Part shown: in pieces, positions 32,609-43,738 of the stretch
Layout of the letters: each line of letters begins with the position of its first letter
Position numbering within the stretch: the first letter of the stretch is position 1
Assembly (NCBI RefSeq): GCF_028009165.1
Contig: NC_079246.1
Location: 3,596,001-3,660,000 of the forward strand
Length of the DNA: 64,000 nt
DNA from: Akanthomyces muscarius
Lineage: Eukaryota > Ascomycota > Sordariomycetes > Hypocreales > Cordycipitaceae
Direction: 5' to 3'
Translations under genes and position numbers: made by a program
The notes under the pieces: model-generated
Databases searched by the model: none
What the model was told of the DNA's origin: nothing
What the model saw: the letters and a program-made list of their open reading frames with translations, nothing else

Positions 32609-35124
32609 TTAGCTGGGATGACTTAACGTGCAGTTCAAATCAATGCAACCCGAGCCGGAGCGACACTCGCGACCGCCTCGCGGCCTGCTGGAAATTGAGC
32701 CGACGGCTCTACTGGCGCCTCCCCTATGCTTGGGGCAGTGTCGCGGTAGTATGTCACCTTGAGACTCATAGAAGAAACGAGACACTTCAAATTCGTGAAG
32801 GGGGCCGGGCGCATGGCAAACATGTTTCGTTGTCCGCTGGAGCTCGCGCCAGCACTTTTCGCACCAGCGGTACCCAGGGAACTCTTCCGAAGTCTTGCAT
32901 ATGCTTGCCCGGATGATCCTGCTGCACAGCTTATTGGAGCAGCAGATCATCATATTCGTGGCCGCGACGTCGTCGGGCCAGATCTTCCTGAAGTCGTATT
33001 GATTCGCGACGACCATTGCGCCGTTGCTCTTGAGCTTGAGCTGCTCGCAGAGGGCATTGCACTTGTGTGTCGAAAAGAAGAACAAGAAGCCTTCCTGGTG
33101 CAGATTGGTGTCTGTGAGCCGGAAGCGCTCTGGGTCCTGGCTGTGGACGGTGGGATCGGTCAGGACGCGGCCCACGCCCTGCAGGTCGCTGACGAGGAAG
33201 CGCCCGAGGGAGCGCTCAAAGGTAAAGTGGGAAATGGCCTGGGCGGCCATGTATACGGGATCAGAGGCGTTGTCTGGGTTGACCCATCCGGCGTTGGAGT
33301 TGTACTTGACGTACTCGCCATCGATTAGAGGCTCGAGCGACAGGCAGGATTCGGCATCGCCGAGTGCGGACTTCGGTGCGAGGGAGGTGACGACAATGAA
33401 GTCGAGGGAGTACTTTTCCGACACCATTGAATTGAATTCGAGAGCAAAGGCCTTGCAGAGAGCCTGGCAGCGCATGTCGCCGAGAAGATGTGCGAGCTTT
33501 TTGCCCCTGCGCTTGTAAGACTTGACTACTAGTCGGTTGCGCGATGCGTCGGAGCGAGCGTAAGAGGCGACACGCATAGCGCCCTGGGCGAATGGCCGAC
33601 GTCGCTTGTGGACGGTCAGGTTGGTGGTTTTAATCTTGATGTTGTCGTCGTGGGCCATCATTTGGTCCAGCATGCTGCCACCGTGTGCGACCACGTCAGT
33701 CGTGTATGCCTCGAACTCGATGATCTCGTCCAGCCAGCCGGGGGTATCCCATTGAGGGGCAGTAGTTTCCAGAGCGACATCGGGTTCGTCGCACTCTTCG
33801 ACCATGAAGAGAGGGCTGAAGTGATTACCACGATGATGGTCTTTCCCATTGCCTGCAACAGAGACGGAGAGGGTAGCAGATCGTGTGGCGGATGTGGTCA
33901 CAATCTTGACTGCGAGATGTCTCAGTGCGCCATACGATGTACCCAGGTTATGCTCTTCGAAGTTGAACTTGTTTTTAGCCCGTCCGCCCGGCGCGGTCCC
34001 TGGAAACTGACGGTGGCAAGGCCCGACAAGGTTTTGCCGACGAGGGAGTGGTACGTGTTGGCCTTGTGAAGCTTACAATCCGCAGAAGCTTCTGCGTAGA
34101 CCTGAGAGAACTCGTAAGCCATCCGATCGGTAGAACCGTTGATGCGGAGAAGCGAATAGTGGACATTCTGGTCGATCAATAGCTTCAACATTGGGACATG
34201 GGTGAGACCATGAGGCTCGCTGCCAGGCTTGATGTAGTCGTCATCTCCATCATCCAGATCATGAAGGTTGCGCCCGTGGGCCGGCGCATCGCAGATGTGA
34301 ATAATGCATCTGGTCGGATGCTTCCAGGATGCGACCAGGGCCTGCTGCAGGCCACCCAAAACGTCCTCGGGGTAGTCCCCTCCGCCTTGCGCGACAAGTG
34401 TGTCCAGAAATGAGCTGACCCGTTTGACATCCGAAGTGAAATCGATGGTCTGAATAGGATTCCTGTCGCCATGGTCCTTGTAACCCACCACGGCCATTCG
34501 AACATCAGCCTTGTTGAAGAAGGCACTTTTGATATCCTTCATGATGCTGATGACCTGGTCTTTTGCTGCACTAATGTATGGCTGCATGGATCGAGTCGTG
34601 TCTATAAGGAAAAGCAGATCGGTCGATGAAATGTGCTTGAAGATTCCGGCGGTCGAAGCAGGCTTCGAGTTGGCCAGAGCGTGATTCTCGTGGTTCTTAA
34701 TGCGGACCAATCTTGCCTCGGCTTCATGGGGGGAGGGCGTCGCTTCGCCCTCACGCTTTAGTCGCGTTTCGATCCGCTGCCTGTTGGTCTCATGGTGCGC
34801 GGCTTCAGCTGACGGCGGAACCGTGCTAGTGCCCGAAGCTTGGCGGTTGAAGATGTGCTGTCCGTCGGCAGCAGAGCTGGTCGGCCTCCGAAGGGAGGCA
34901 GACGAGCCATCGTTGAGCGAAGAACGCATCACTCTCTGTACCAACGATTGCATATCTGTCTGGGAGATGTTTGCTCGTGATACCGACTCAGGACCAACGC
35001 CAGGGTTGTGGCTTGGGTTCCTGGAAGACTGAGCTGTACCTGGAGTCTTCGTTCGGTCCCTTGTTGAGTAGTTGTTGCACCAGGACATCGATTCAGACCT
35101 CCGGGAGGGACGGGTAGGGGCCAT
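32609..35124 (-). CDS. VWA domain / alpha-kinase fusion protein
   Basis: Modelled as exons 35124-34012 and 33967-32609, giving 823 residues. Residues 1-165 are a Ser/Arg-rich disordered region. A von Willebrand A domain (about 168-371) begins LLFLIDTTRSM, a DxTxS-type metal site (D175, S179). The alpha-kinase domain (about 480-700) has a candidate ATP lysine in VVKSYKR (K520) and the catalytic motif SDLQGVGRVLTDP (D632), the signature of eEF2-kinase/MHCK kinases. A Cys-rich tail follows (CCSNKLC, CEKCW). Dictyostelium VwkA has the same domain pair. The halves lie in different frames and are joined here by a 44-nt intron (34011-33968); a frameshift is the alternative. Confidence 0.8.
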
Positions 35125-36206
35125 CTTGAGTCTCTTCCTACACCTAAAGTCAAAATTGACCTTTGAAGAAATGAGTCAAAGAAGGCGACCGTAGAGCGAG
35201 AGAAGGGGCTTTAAACTTGTCCGTGATCTGCCTGTGCGCCGAAATTATGGCTAGGCGCCTTGTTCGACCAATACTAGCAAACACTACTACCTCGGTGAGA
35301 GGATGATGCTCTTTGCACCGACATCGGCAAAAGCAATGTGCCAACAGTGTTACCAGAAATGATGTCGGGCTAGCATTCTGTAGCAGAACGATCTCTCCTG
35401 AGTGTACGAGAAACTGACTACTCGATATCATAGTCATGAATCTAGTTGTACTACAAACAATAGTTATGTGTCGCCATGCTCGTCGCTGCTGCTCCCCGGC
35501 GACATGTAAATACACTGCGCATGGCGAGGCGCCTGGAAGCTCTGAACCGGTGCAGTTGCACTAGACCATTTTTGGCAACACCGCAGCTGTGTGTATCGCT
35601 AATATGAAGGTGTTCGATATTGCAGTGGGGCTTTCCTCTCGATTTATGGGAAGCTCTACCCAGCCGATAGACGGATGTACAATGAGGGTACCACGTCATC
35701 CTACAGGCCCGGCGGCAATGCTACCATAGAACAACAAAGTAGAGCCAGTGGCAGTGGCAGAGTATGACTTTACGAGGTTTAAAGAGCTCACTGAACAATG
35801 CAAGTGTTGAAATGCATCAGTTCGCAAAGCTTACTGGGCGGGTATAAACAGTCGACTCTTTCCTTGATCATCGACTCGGCATGTCGCTTGCATGGGAGCA
35901 AGGCGACCTATGTATTTATAGAGTTTGTGTATTAGTACCGAGCAAATAGGTACGACGTACGAATGAAGGAAAACCGGGGAAAGGGAAATCGGTCCTGGGG
36001 ATTATCCGCCGTTAGTGCGCGAGTGACGCATGCTGCCCAGGGCGGTTTTGTACTGCCACTTCTCGCCGGAGTCCAAGGGGACAGCGCAGCTTGATTAATT
36101 CCTAGCATGTCGGCAAACGGGGTGGAATGGGGGTATGTCAGCGTTCCAAAGGCCGAGATGAGGTCTGAGGCGTGACTGCTTGCGCAGTCACACACTCTCG
36201 TCATGC
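35125..36206. other. Non-coding region
   Basis: The left end is the promoter of the VWA/alpha-kinase gene and the right end the 3' flank of the DHCR24-like gene. No gene is supported. Confidence 0.4.
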
Positions 36207-38064
36207 CTATTCTTTGGTCATCTCCGTCGGGCAGTATTTGCTCTTGACCTTGTCGTATATCTCGGGAAAGGCACCGATGGCGTTATACTTGCGACGACAC
36301 TCACGGTATAGTTGGTGATCAAACATCTGGCAGTGGGTCGTGTTAGCATGCTTATTTTACTCGTCCTCGTCGTCTCTTCTTCAGAGGGGCACGTACCTCT
36401 TCAAACTCTGTCCGCGTCATAAAGCTGTCCGTGTAGAGGAGCTGGTAGCCGCGACGATCCCGCGCAAACTTCTCGACCCGTCGCACCTCCTTTACCGCGT
36501 CCCAGGACTCCTTGCGCTTCAGTTTGGGTGGTACACCGTACACGCCAAGGTTGAAGTACATTTCGTACTGAGAGCCAGTCTCCGGGCTGGTGCGCGGGTG
36601 GAGAGGCTCGCGTAGCGCACCCTGCAGCCCGTCTGGCTGTTTGTAGATGCGCACGGGGTAAAAGAGCAGCGGGTAGACCTCGAATGCGTCGTGATAAATT
36701 TCGATGGCATCTTTTAGGTGAGACAGCGGAACCACAATATCCTGCACCACGTGCTTGAAGACGGACGCCTCGCGGATCGCCGGTGCTGAGGAGAGCTTGA
36801 GGTAGGCGATCCTAGGCGGTCCCATCCAGCCAAACACGTACTTGTACCACCAATTCACGGAAATAGGGATGACCTCGGGCAGTTCCCAGAAGATGCTGCG
36901 CGTGTGCCGATGGAAATAGGCCCTGAGCGGGATCCAGTCCTCGCCCCGACCGTGCTGCAGGAACGACTCCACGTGCTTGTAGAACCAAGGCTTCCAAATG
37001 TGACCGACGTCGTTAATGCCACTGGTGTGACCGGCTGGCGGGCCATCGCTGAACTCGCCAGTAAAGATGACGGCAGTATCTTTGCTGAAGATTGTAGCCT
37101 CGATCAGCGGCGGTGCATTCGACGCGTGCGTCAGCTTCGTTAGCTTGTTCTGCAGCTCGTCCTGACTGTAACACGGAATGTATGTCATGTGCACATATGG
37201 CTTTATCGGCACGATTTTCAGATCCACGGCCACAAGAAAGCCCAGCGTACCGTGACTCCAGGGCAACGCGTGGAATAGATCAGCGTTTTCCGTGCGCGAG
37301 CAGCGTACGAGGGAGCCGTCGCCCAGTACCACCTCGCAGGCGCGGACCGTTTCCGAGAAGAAGCCGTGGATGTGTGAGCTGACCTCGACACCGACGCCCA
37401 TCAGCAACCCGCCCACCGTCAGGTCATCCATCTCGATCATGACAGCCAGGGCGTAGCCCATCGGGACGAGGTGGCGAGTGATTTGGCCCATGTTGACCAT
37501 TGGTTCGCAGCGCACCGTCATGCTTTCCGTGTTCACCTCGAGGATGTTGGGCAGGTCAATGCGGATCTTCTCGCAGGTATCCTTGTACGTCTCTACGCGG
37601 AGGCTGACGGAGAGCCAGGGGGGCCGCGCAGTCACCATCAATCGGCCACGACCGGCCGCATTCCACGATTGCACCTGCTGTTGCACCTCGCGCACTCGTG
37701 CATCATGCAGATGCGGCGTGGCCAGGAAGGCTTGGGAGTATAAGTTATGGAGTCGTGAGTATTGGCTGTGCGCAAACGAGAGCGGCACCATGGTGAAGGC
37801 GAGGAACCAGCCGCGATGCTCGACACCGAAATCGACAATCATAGGGTAAACTGGAGTGCACTGTATCAGCTGTAGCGTCGGCCAGAGAATCAGATCGGCG
37901 AGCCAGCTAAAGAGTAGGGAGCATAGCCAAAAGACGGGAATCAAGGTGTAGGCTGCGAAAATCCACACGGCGTTGACGAGATGGTGCAGCCAACGCACGG
38001 CGCGCACAAACGGCGACCCGGCATACTTGGTGTAGTCTGCAGAAGCAGAGGGAGTATTTGCCAT
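36207..38064 (-). CDS. FAD-linked delta(24)-sterol reductase-like oxidoreductase (DHCR24/DWF1 family)
   Basis: Exons 38064-36397 and 36326-36207 encode 595 residues. Two N-terminal hydrophobic spans (about residues 28-62) anchor the protein. The FAD-binding type 4 domain follows, with the family-like stretches ILEVNTESMTVRCEP and LLMGVGVEVSSHIHGFF. The second exon supplies the conserved tail MFDHQLYRECRRKY, matching the FDHxLY end of DHCR24. In animals and plants this enzyme reduces the delta-24 bond of sterols. Ascomycetes end their pathway with C24-methylated ergosterol, so the native substrate of this fungal paralogue is unclear. The 70-nt intron has a GTACGT donor and GCTAACAC branch. MANTPSAS was chosen as start; 25 codons of open frame lie upstream. 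Confidence 0.88.
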
Positions 38065-39060
38065 GCTGACGATATCGCGAGTATTGGCGGGAGAGTGCCA
38101 ATGGCAAAAAAGGCAGCGGGGGGAGCTGAAGAGCAGCAATCATGCACAGGGGCAGGCGGCCAAGCCTCACGACGGGTTTGATGAAAATGTATCCCATATT
38201 TTCGCTAATGGCACCTACCACGTGACTACCCACCATTTTAATTCAAGAGACACTTGATTTTGGATGCATAGCCACGATGGCCAACTTATTATGGCAAGCT
38301 TAGATTGACACCGGCCCATGTCAACATGACACGTCCATCTGCCAAGTTAGCAGGCAGCCAAAACCAAGGAACCGTACGGGGTTCGATGCATCCAATTGGT
38401 CGAATAGCGGGCTGCTTGCTCGACTGCGCCTTGCGACCACCATGATGCCTTGTAAATTGCCTTTTCGAATTGTCTCGCAGAAATATCGGCAATGGCGAAG
38501 CGAGTGTTGTACTATTTTGGTTAAAAAAAAATTTAACTTCAAAAGTGACAGCCGTTCTAATTTAGTGTGTGGGGAAGCCTCGCCAGCTGGTTATCCGGTA
38601 CCTGAGACTATTGGTGGGGGAGATAAACGTTCCGAGCCATCTCCGATCAGCCAGAGAACGAGCCATTGCGCTGTTTTCCGCCCAGGTAACGAAATGCTCC
38701 GAGACTGTGTAGCTCCGGACATTAGCAAACTGCCCGCTGTGGCTGTGGCTGCTTCACGACCCAAGTACGGCAACTGGGGGGTCAAGTGTCGATTAGTTAC
38801 ATTTTACGGTAGCGTAACCTTCGTCCAGGGCTTTACTGCGCTCAAACAGCGTCAATCTCGGTGCCTGAGCCAGTTCACGGTTATGAGACGGCATGAAAGG
38901 AAAAGGAAAATACAAAGTCACCGTAGCTGGAGCACTACCAAGACCTCACGCAGACTTCTCAGCAAACATATCAGGAGGGACAAACTTTTATCTTATTTAT
39001 CTTTTTAGAGTTTAGTCTGGCTCGGTTTTCCTCATAAAGTATAGGGTATTTAGACCTGTC
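38065..39060. other. Non-coding region
   Basis: It contains the promoter of the DHCR24-like gene and the 3' flank of the NTF2-like gene. The plus-strand frame 38442-39008 (188 codons) shows no domain and is not called. Confidence 0.4.
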
Positions 39061-39501
39061 TCAAGTTGACTTGCTCTGGTTCTGGAGCTGCTGCATCACC
39101 CACAGAATCTCAGTGGAATCCGGGTACTCGCGCACCTTGACAATCTTGCCCGGTCGCTCAAACTCATAAGACGATGTGATGTTGTTGACGTAGTGAAGAT
39201 CGCCAGGGCCGTCGCCGATGGCCTGCCCCTCGACCATGACCCTGTTGTCCTGGCCGACAATGTTGACAATCTTGTACTCGTAGTGCGTAAACTGATCCAT
39301 CAATCCGGGCAGGTTAGGCAGGCGGTCCTTGGCAAGGCCGTCGCCGCAAGGGAAACCCGGGGGGAGCAGAGCCGCGTTGCCGCTGATCCACCATGTTGCA
39401 TCAGGGGCGAAGAAGCCAGGGAGGTTGTCCCAGCTGCGCGAGGAGATGTTGCCGATAAAGGCCTCCGTAATGGCAATGAGTGCGTGTGTTGGAATTTGCA
39501 T
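39061..39501 (-). CDS. SnoaL/NTF2-like fold protein
   Basis: This intronless gene encodes 146 residues. The layout of an N-terminal helix (ITEAFIGNISSRSWDNLPGF), FAPDATWWISG, and later strands HYEYKIVNIVGQ and VMVEGQAIG is that of SnoaL-like polyketide cyclase/limonene-epoxide-hydrolase folds. Such domains bind small hydrophobic molecules, and some catalyse cyclisation, hydrolysis or isomerisation. No biosynthetic genes flank it, so no pathway is proposed. There is no signal peptide. The ATG follows CAAA, as in neighbouring genes. Confidence 0.75.
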   Translation of the reverse strand: MQIPTHALIAITEAFIGNISSRSWDNLPGFFAPDATWWISGNAALLPPGFPCGDGLAKDRLPNLPGLMDQFTHYEYKIVNIVGQDNRVMVEGQAIGDGPGDLHYVNNITSSYEFERPGKIVKVREYPDSTEILWVMQQLQNQSKST

Positions 39502-40045
39502 TTTGATGAAGATGATAAAGATGGTGAAGATGCTGATTGCCGCGAATTTCTGAGGATAGACCTGTGGTACTTATACCAGTCTTGGCCGCCAATACTTTCT
39601 ACTTACTCTTTACTGTCCCCTTGAATTATAGTGTGCACTACAATTGAATACTTCAAAACACGTTCCTCCATTAATTTGGATTTTTTGAAACTCCGGCGAG
39701 TAGGAATCAGCCGGGCGTGACGCTGAGCGGCTGAGGTAAGAATAGATAGAGGCCGTATCGTCAAAGTCAGCACTAAGGTCGTCCTAGGGCGATGTTGGCG
39801 GTCTTGGCGGTTCGATCAATCCTCCTTGTCGGCTTAGCGCTTCTCCAGAATATCTTTCGGGTCCGAAACTTAACACGGGCCTAATCAATTCTAAGCAAAG
39901 ACGCATCCCACGCCCCGTCTTTACACCAAAGTCGCCGTCGGCGGATTAAAGTCAATGCAACCTTCCACGGGCCATCGGCGTCATGCTGCTTATGTGAACG
40001 TCATGACGAGCATCTTGAACTGTTGGGGTCCTCCGATCGGTCGGG

Positions 40046-40051
40046 TATAAA
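40046..40051 (+). promoter_or_regulatory. TATA box of the Cys-rich mini-protein gene
   Basis: TATAAA lies 87 bp upstream of the ATG at 40133, leaving room for a leader of about 55 nt. Confidence 0.5.
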
Positions 40052-40112
40052 GACAGGCACTTCTTCCAACTTGTCTGCTCGCTTGGTCGAAACAGCACCA
40101 TCAAATCAGCAG

Positions 40113-40130
40113 CACACACACACACACACA
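40113..40130 (+). repeat. (CA)9 microsatellite in a 5' leader
   Basis: Nine CA units end two bases before the ATG of the Cys-rich mini-protein, so they should be transcribed as part of its leader. Confidence 0.8.
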
Positions 40131-40132
40131 AA

Positions 40133-40300
40133 ATGAACTTCGGCAGCATCATCCTCATGGCCATGGCCTCTCTCGCCATTGCTGGCCCTACCCACGACGC
40201 CCGCAGCGCCCCCAACTGCCGCGGCCCCTGCGGCGATAACAACAGCTTCTGCAAGAACGGTCTCTGCCCTGGCGCCGTCGGCGTCTGCAAGTGCATCTAA
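40133..40300 (+). CDS. Secreted six-cysteine mini-protein
   Basis: This 55-residue frame is short but convincing. MNFGSIILMAMASLAIAG is a signal peptide. The mature part (about 37 residues) has six cysteines with spacing C-x3-C-x6-C-x4-C-x6-C-x-C, enough for three disulfides. Codons are GC-rich and of the neighbouring-gene type (many end in C), a TATA box lies 87 bp upstream, and the ATG context is good. The pattern does not fit a defensin or hydrophobin exactly. Such small Cys-rich secreted proteins in fungi often serve as effectors or antimicrobial peptides; which applies here is unknown. Confidence 0.7.
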   Translation: MNFGSIILMAMASLAIAGPTHDARSAPNCRGPCGDNNSFCKNGLCPGAVGVCKCI

Positions 40301-42238
40301 GCGGTAAGAGGACAGCTACTTGTCGCAATCTGTTTCATTTGCTAAGAGAAAGACCAGCTACTTGGATTGAAGACAGTGTTCATGATTCAAATCTTTTGCA
40401 TAGTCGATCAATGTACATAGGATAACCTGATATAAATAGAATATCCATTATGCACTACTCAATATGCCTCTCATATCGCCTAGTGGCAGTTTCGAATACT
40501 CCCCTACTTTGATACCAGGCCGCAAAAGCAATATGTCAGCCGGCTCTATATCGCCGTCTATTCGGACACACCTGGCAGAGGCTGAGTGAGCACTCGGTGC
40601 CAGGCGGCAATGCAGTTGTGTACTGGCCAAAAGGGTGGATGTAGTACTTTACATGTGTATTGACGTATCAACTCTAAACGGCGAAACTTAGACTCGGTGT
40701 CATCGTATGTCCGGGCTGCACGCCGCGCACCGTTGACTGCTGGTCGCATTGTGGGCACTTGCGATTTCTATATAGAAACATGCCCGAAAAAAAAAAACAT
40801 CCTGATTGTTGTTATATGTTTTCTATCTTCTTTTATTTTGTGAGTGTATAATCGATGATGAAAGTAGCGAGGTTCCGGTAGACACGCGACTCGCGTGTCA
40901 ACTGCACAAGACAAAATCTCAACAACGCACTACCGCTATCGTCACACACCACACTCGCTACAAACCGTCAACCGCAGAAAACGAGTTTTCATCATCTACA
41001 CATTTCAGCTTCGTGAAAGTCAGTGACCCTGTAGTAGAATTGAATGAAACCATTCTATCCATCTAGAACCCACTAATTTTGGCCACGCCAGATATGGTAT
41101 ATTTCACCGACCAAACCAGACTACTATTTTGAATCGAGTGGCGAGAGTCCGTCACATAGGCTCCAAACGACTGAGGACATGTCGGAATTTACTACTGCAG
41201 CTGTAGTCGAGAAATTGGCCGCACAAGTCTGATGTCTTGCGACACGACAGTGTGGGCGTCCAGAGTCGGGGTCCAGTAGTTATTGGTTACTCGAGGCCCT
41301 CTCCACGGCACTCTTCAATGTAACCTCAATCTTGACCAATCCATCTGTAAGTATATCCATGCTGTCACAGAATTCCATTACCTGGTCAATAGTTACTACT
41401 GACACTTTGTAGTTGGAAGCGGCAAGGTCCGTGTCGAGAGAGGGAGGGCCGATGAACGGGACCACAATTCGCGCTGCTGCTGAAAACCAGACCGCATCGA
41501 CAACGAAGGGATTCATCAAGCTGGGAAGTTTCGGGAGCTTTTATGTACTATGGTGACGATCTTTCGGTAGTGTTTATATGCTGTCGAGCCGGCCGAATGG
41601 CACCACGTGCTAATCATCCTCTGGTTCGGTTTTGAGCCCTGCCGACTGCGCGCCTGTCGGACGTGTACTTGGGCCGAGTAGTAGAACCGCATTGAACCAG
41701 CCTTGTGATGCTGCAGAAAGTCATTCTGTTCCAGAATAAAGCCAGAAGCAGTTCATTGCGCCATGGGCAATGCGGCCGGAGCAGGCTGCCCGTCCCCAGC
41801 TAGCGGGAAATTAGCCACGAGCCTTACGCGTGGCGTACTGACAGTCGGGAGTCATTCCCGGAATTGGCACCCGTGAAGATTATCCAAGTTTTCGAAGCAG
41901 TGGGAGTCTGGCGCAATCTCACTCCTGATTTCTGACCAGAACCGGCCTTCCGTTGGTGTGTAGATCCCACTTTTAGACTATCGCAGCGCTGCAATTTTCC
42001 TTTCCCATCATTCAATTCAGCCTGTTGCCTAAACAGTGCCTCTGCCTGCAGTTAGCCGCCCCCGGTAATCAACAGTGACGACGCCATGCAGTCACTATGC
42101 ATTGCTAGCGCATCCGTTGCAGTTGTTTCCGTTAAACCCGGCTGACTGCTCAGCCTTGTTTTTCGAAATTATTTTAATTGGTCCCAACGGGCGGTCACAT
42201 CGACATGTTCTCGCAAAAACAAATACAGTAAATTCACG
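40301..42238. other. Mostly non-coding region with one doubtful small frame
   Basis: Apart from the doubtful frame 41280-41519, no gene is supported. The right end should hold the promoter of the GPI-type protein gene. Confidence 0.4.
41280..41519 (-). CDS. Doubtful small hypothetical protein
   Basis: The frame encodes 79 residues starting MMNPFVVDAVWFS. Its amino acid composition is balanced, with an amphipathic C-terminal helix (LVKIEVTLKSAVERA), and its codons look more gene-like than other intergenic frames. No family, signal peptide or membrane segment is recognised. It could be a small gene, a terminal exon of an unseen gene or a decayed fragment. Confidence 0.25.
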   Translation of the reverse strand: MMNPFVVDAVWFSAAARIVVPFIGPPSLDTDLAASNYKVSVVTIDQVMEFCDSMDILTDGLVKIEVTLKSAVERASSNQ

Positions 42239-43161
42239 ATGTTGCTGCTGCTTTGTGCGACCGTTCTGTCCCTTTGTCGCATAGCTTTGGCGACACCATA
42301 CAATGGCAGCTGCGCGGCCCCCAACAATGGCACGGCGAACGCCCCGACACCACTCGACGGCTTCCTAGGGGCCAACTCCACAGGCTCTGCCAACTTTACC
42401 GTCCCCAAGATTACAGGCGACACCCTGTGGCATGTATTTCTTGCGCTGAAAGACAATGGCGGGCAAGAGGTGGGCATGTGGCTGGCGATTCCCCAACAAG
42501 CTTTCGGGAATAACTCGCGAAAGTACATGCATCTCTGCGCATACGCCCTCGATGGCGCATTCGGAAGCCCAAAGGCGGGGACAGGCAACGAGACCTGCGA
42601 CGGCCTCGTCTCGGAGTCGTGCACCGCGGGCATCTTTCGTTCTGTGGACTTTGGGCCGACCGGAGACTGCACGGCCCCGGGCTTAAACCAATACTGCAAC
42701 ACACAGAGTTGGCATGCATCTTGTCAGTTGAGCGAGGGAATCTTTCATCGCATATTTTTTTTCTGGGCACTAACAAAAGAAAAATAGCTATCAAGTTGGC
42801 CACAGGCATGTCCTGTCTGGAGACCAGCATCCCGGGCGTAGACGTACCAGACGGGTACATGGTTGCGTCGCTCGGCGCGGCTCGCACTATGAGCACTGTT
42901 GATGAGGGACACGAGGCGTACGATACATTGGTGCAGACTGCGCGGCCTCTGGTGCTTGAGTTTGTCCAGTACACAGACTTGGGCACGTATTCGTACACGG
43001 CTGATCTTGTCGAGACGCAGCGAATATGCGCGGCTCCAAGTGAAATCAGAAAAGGCAGTAGAGTGCCGTCCGACGCCCAATCGATGGGCCAAAGCGTGAA
43101 GCAGCGTGGTCGTGGTCCCCTGTTGGCTCCTCTGGCGTTGACGCTGTTTGTACTTATTTAG
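42239..43161 (+). CDS. Secreted Cys-rich protein with GPI-type C-terminus, unknown function
   Basis: Exons 42239-42722 and 42788-43161 encode 285 residues. A signal peptide covers about residues 1-19. The body contains at least six N-glycosylation sequons in the first exon and about ten cysteines. The C-terminus is a hydrophobic stretch (LLAPLALTLFVLI) ending the protein, which fits a GPI attachment signal. The intron (65 nt) has a GTCAGT donor, an ACTAAC branch and an ATAG acceptor; the join reads WHAS/SIKLATG. I do not recognise a family. The likely place of action is the plasma membrane or cell wall. Confidence 0.7.
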
Positions 43162-43738
43162 ACTTGTTGTGGCCTGGCATACATACTACGCAGCATATTA
43201 TTTTTATAGCATGCATACATAAAGATACGCGAAGAAAAACATCCTTTCGTCAATACTAAACGCACTCCGGTAAAAGCTCCTTCACGAATTGGTCGTTTGG
43301 TGGGCGCGGGCCACAGGAGCGATGCCACCTATAATCCTTATTTTAGCAACTGCGCATACAAGTACCATGCATCCGCAGCCTTGGGGGTCCCCTCTTGGAA
43401 GGACAGACCAATTGGATTTCTACTTTGCTGCAAGGACAGCATGCAAGCTGCAGCTACTTGAGCGGACCAGGTACAGGGGTGTAGAGGAACTGTTGTGTAT
43501 GCATGATAGCGCCGTGCCGTCTAGTTAGCCTCTAAGCAGGCGCTCTGGGGCGGAGTTGCGAAGACTGACGAGAACCGAGAGACGAATCCCGTTGAGCAAT
43601 TCGTTAACTGATATGAAATCACGGACTTGACATTCCAAAATAGAGCAAGGAATTTTATCGACGAGAAAACAACCGCACTCTGTTCAAAGACTGTGTACAA
43701 ATACCAGTACTTGTCGGGGTTTACGAAGTAGACACGAG
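43162..43738. other. 3' regions between convergent genes
   Basis: This separates the 3' ends of the GPI-type protein gene (+) and the GST gene (-). No gene is seen. Confidence 0.4.

Larger units (their letters stand above)
39502..40132. promoter_or_regulatory. Divergent promoter region
   Basis: This 631-bp region separates the divergent NTF2-like gene (-) and the Cys-rich mini-protein gene (+). It holds a TATAAA at 40046-40051 and a (CA)9 tract at 40113-40130, both on the mini-protein side. Confidence 0.5.

Noticed and set aside
38442..39008. 188-codon open frame on the plus strand
   Set aside because: It is basic and low in hydrophobic core residues, overlaps the promoter region of the DHCR24-like gene and has no recognisable features.
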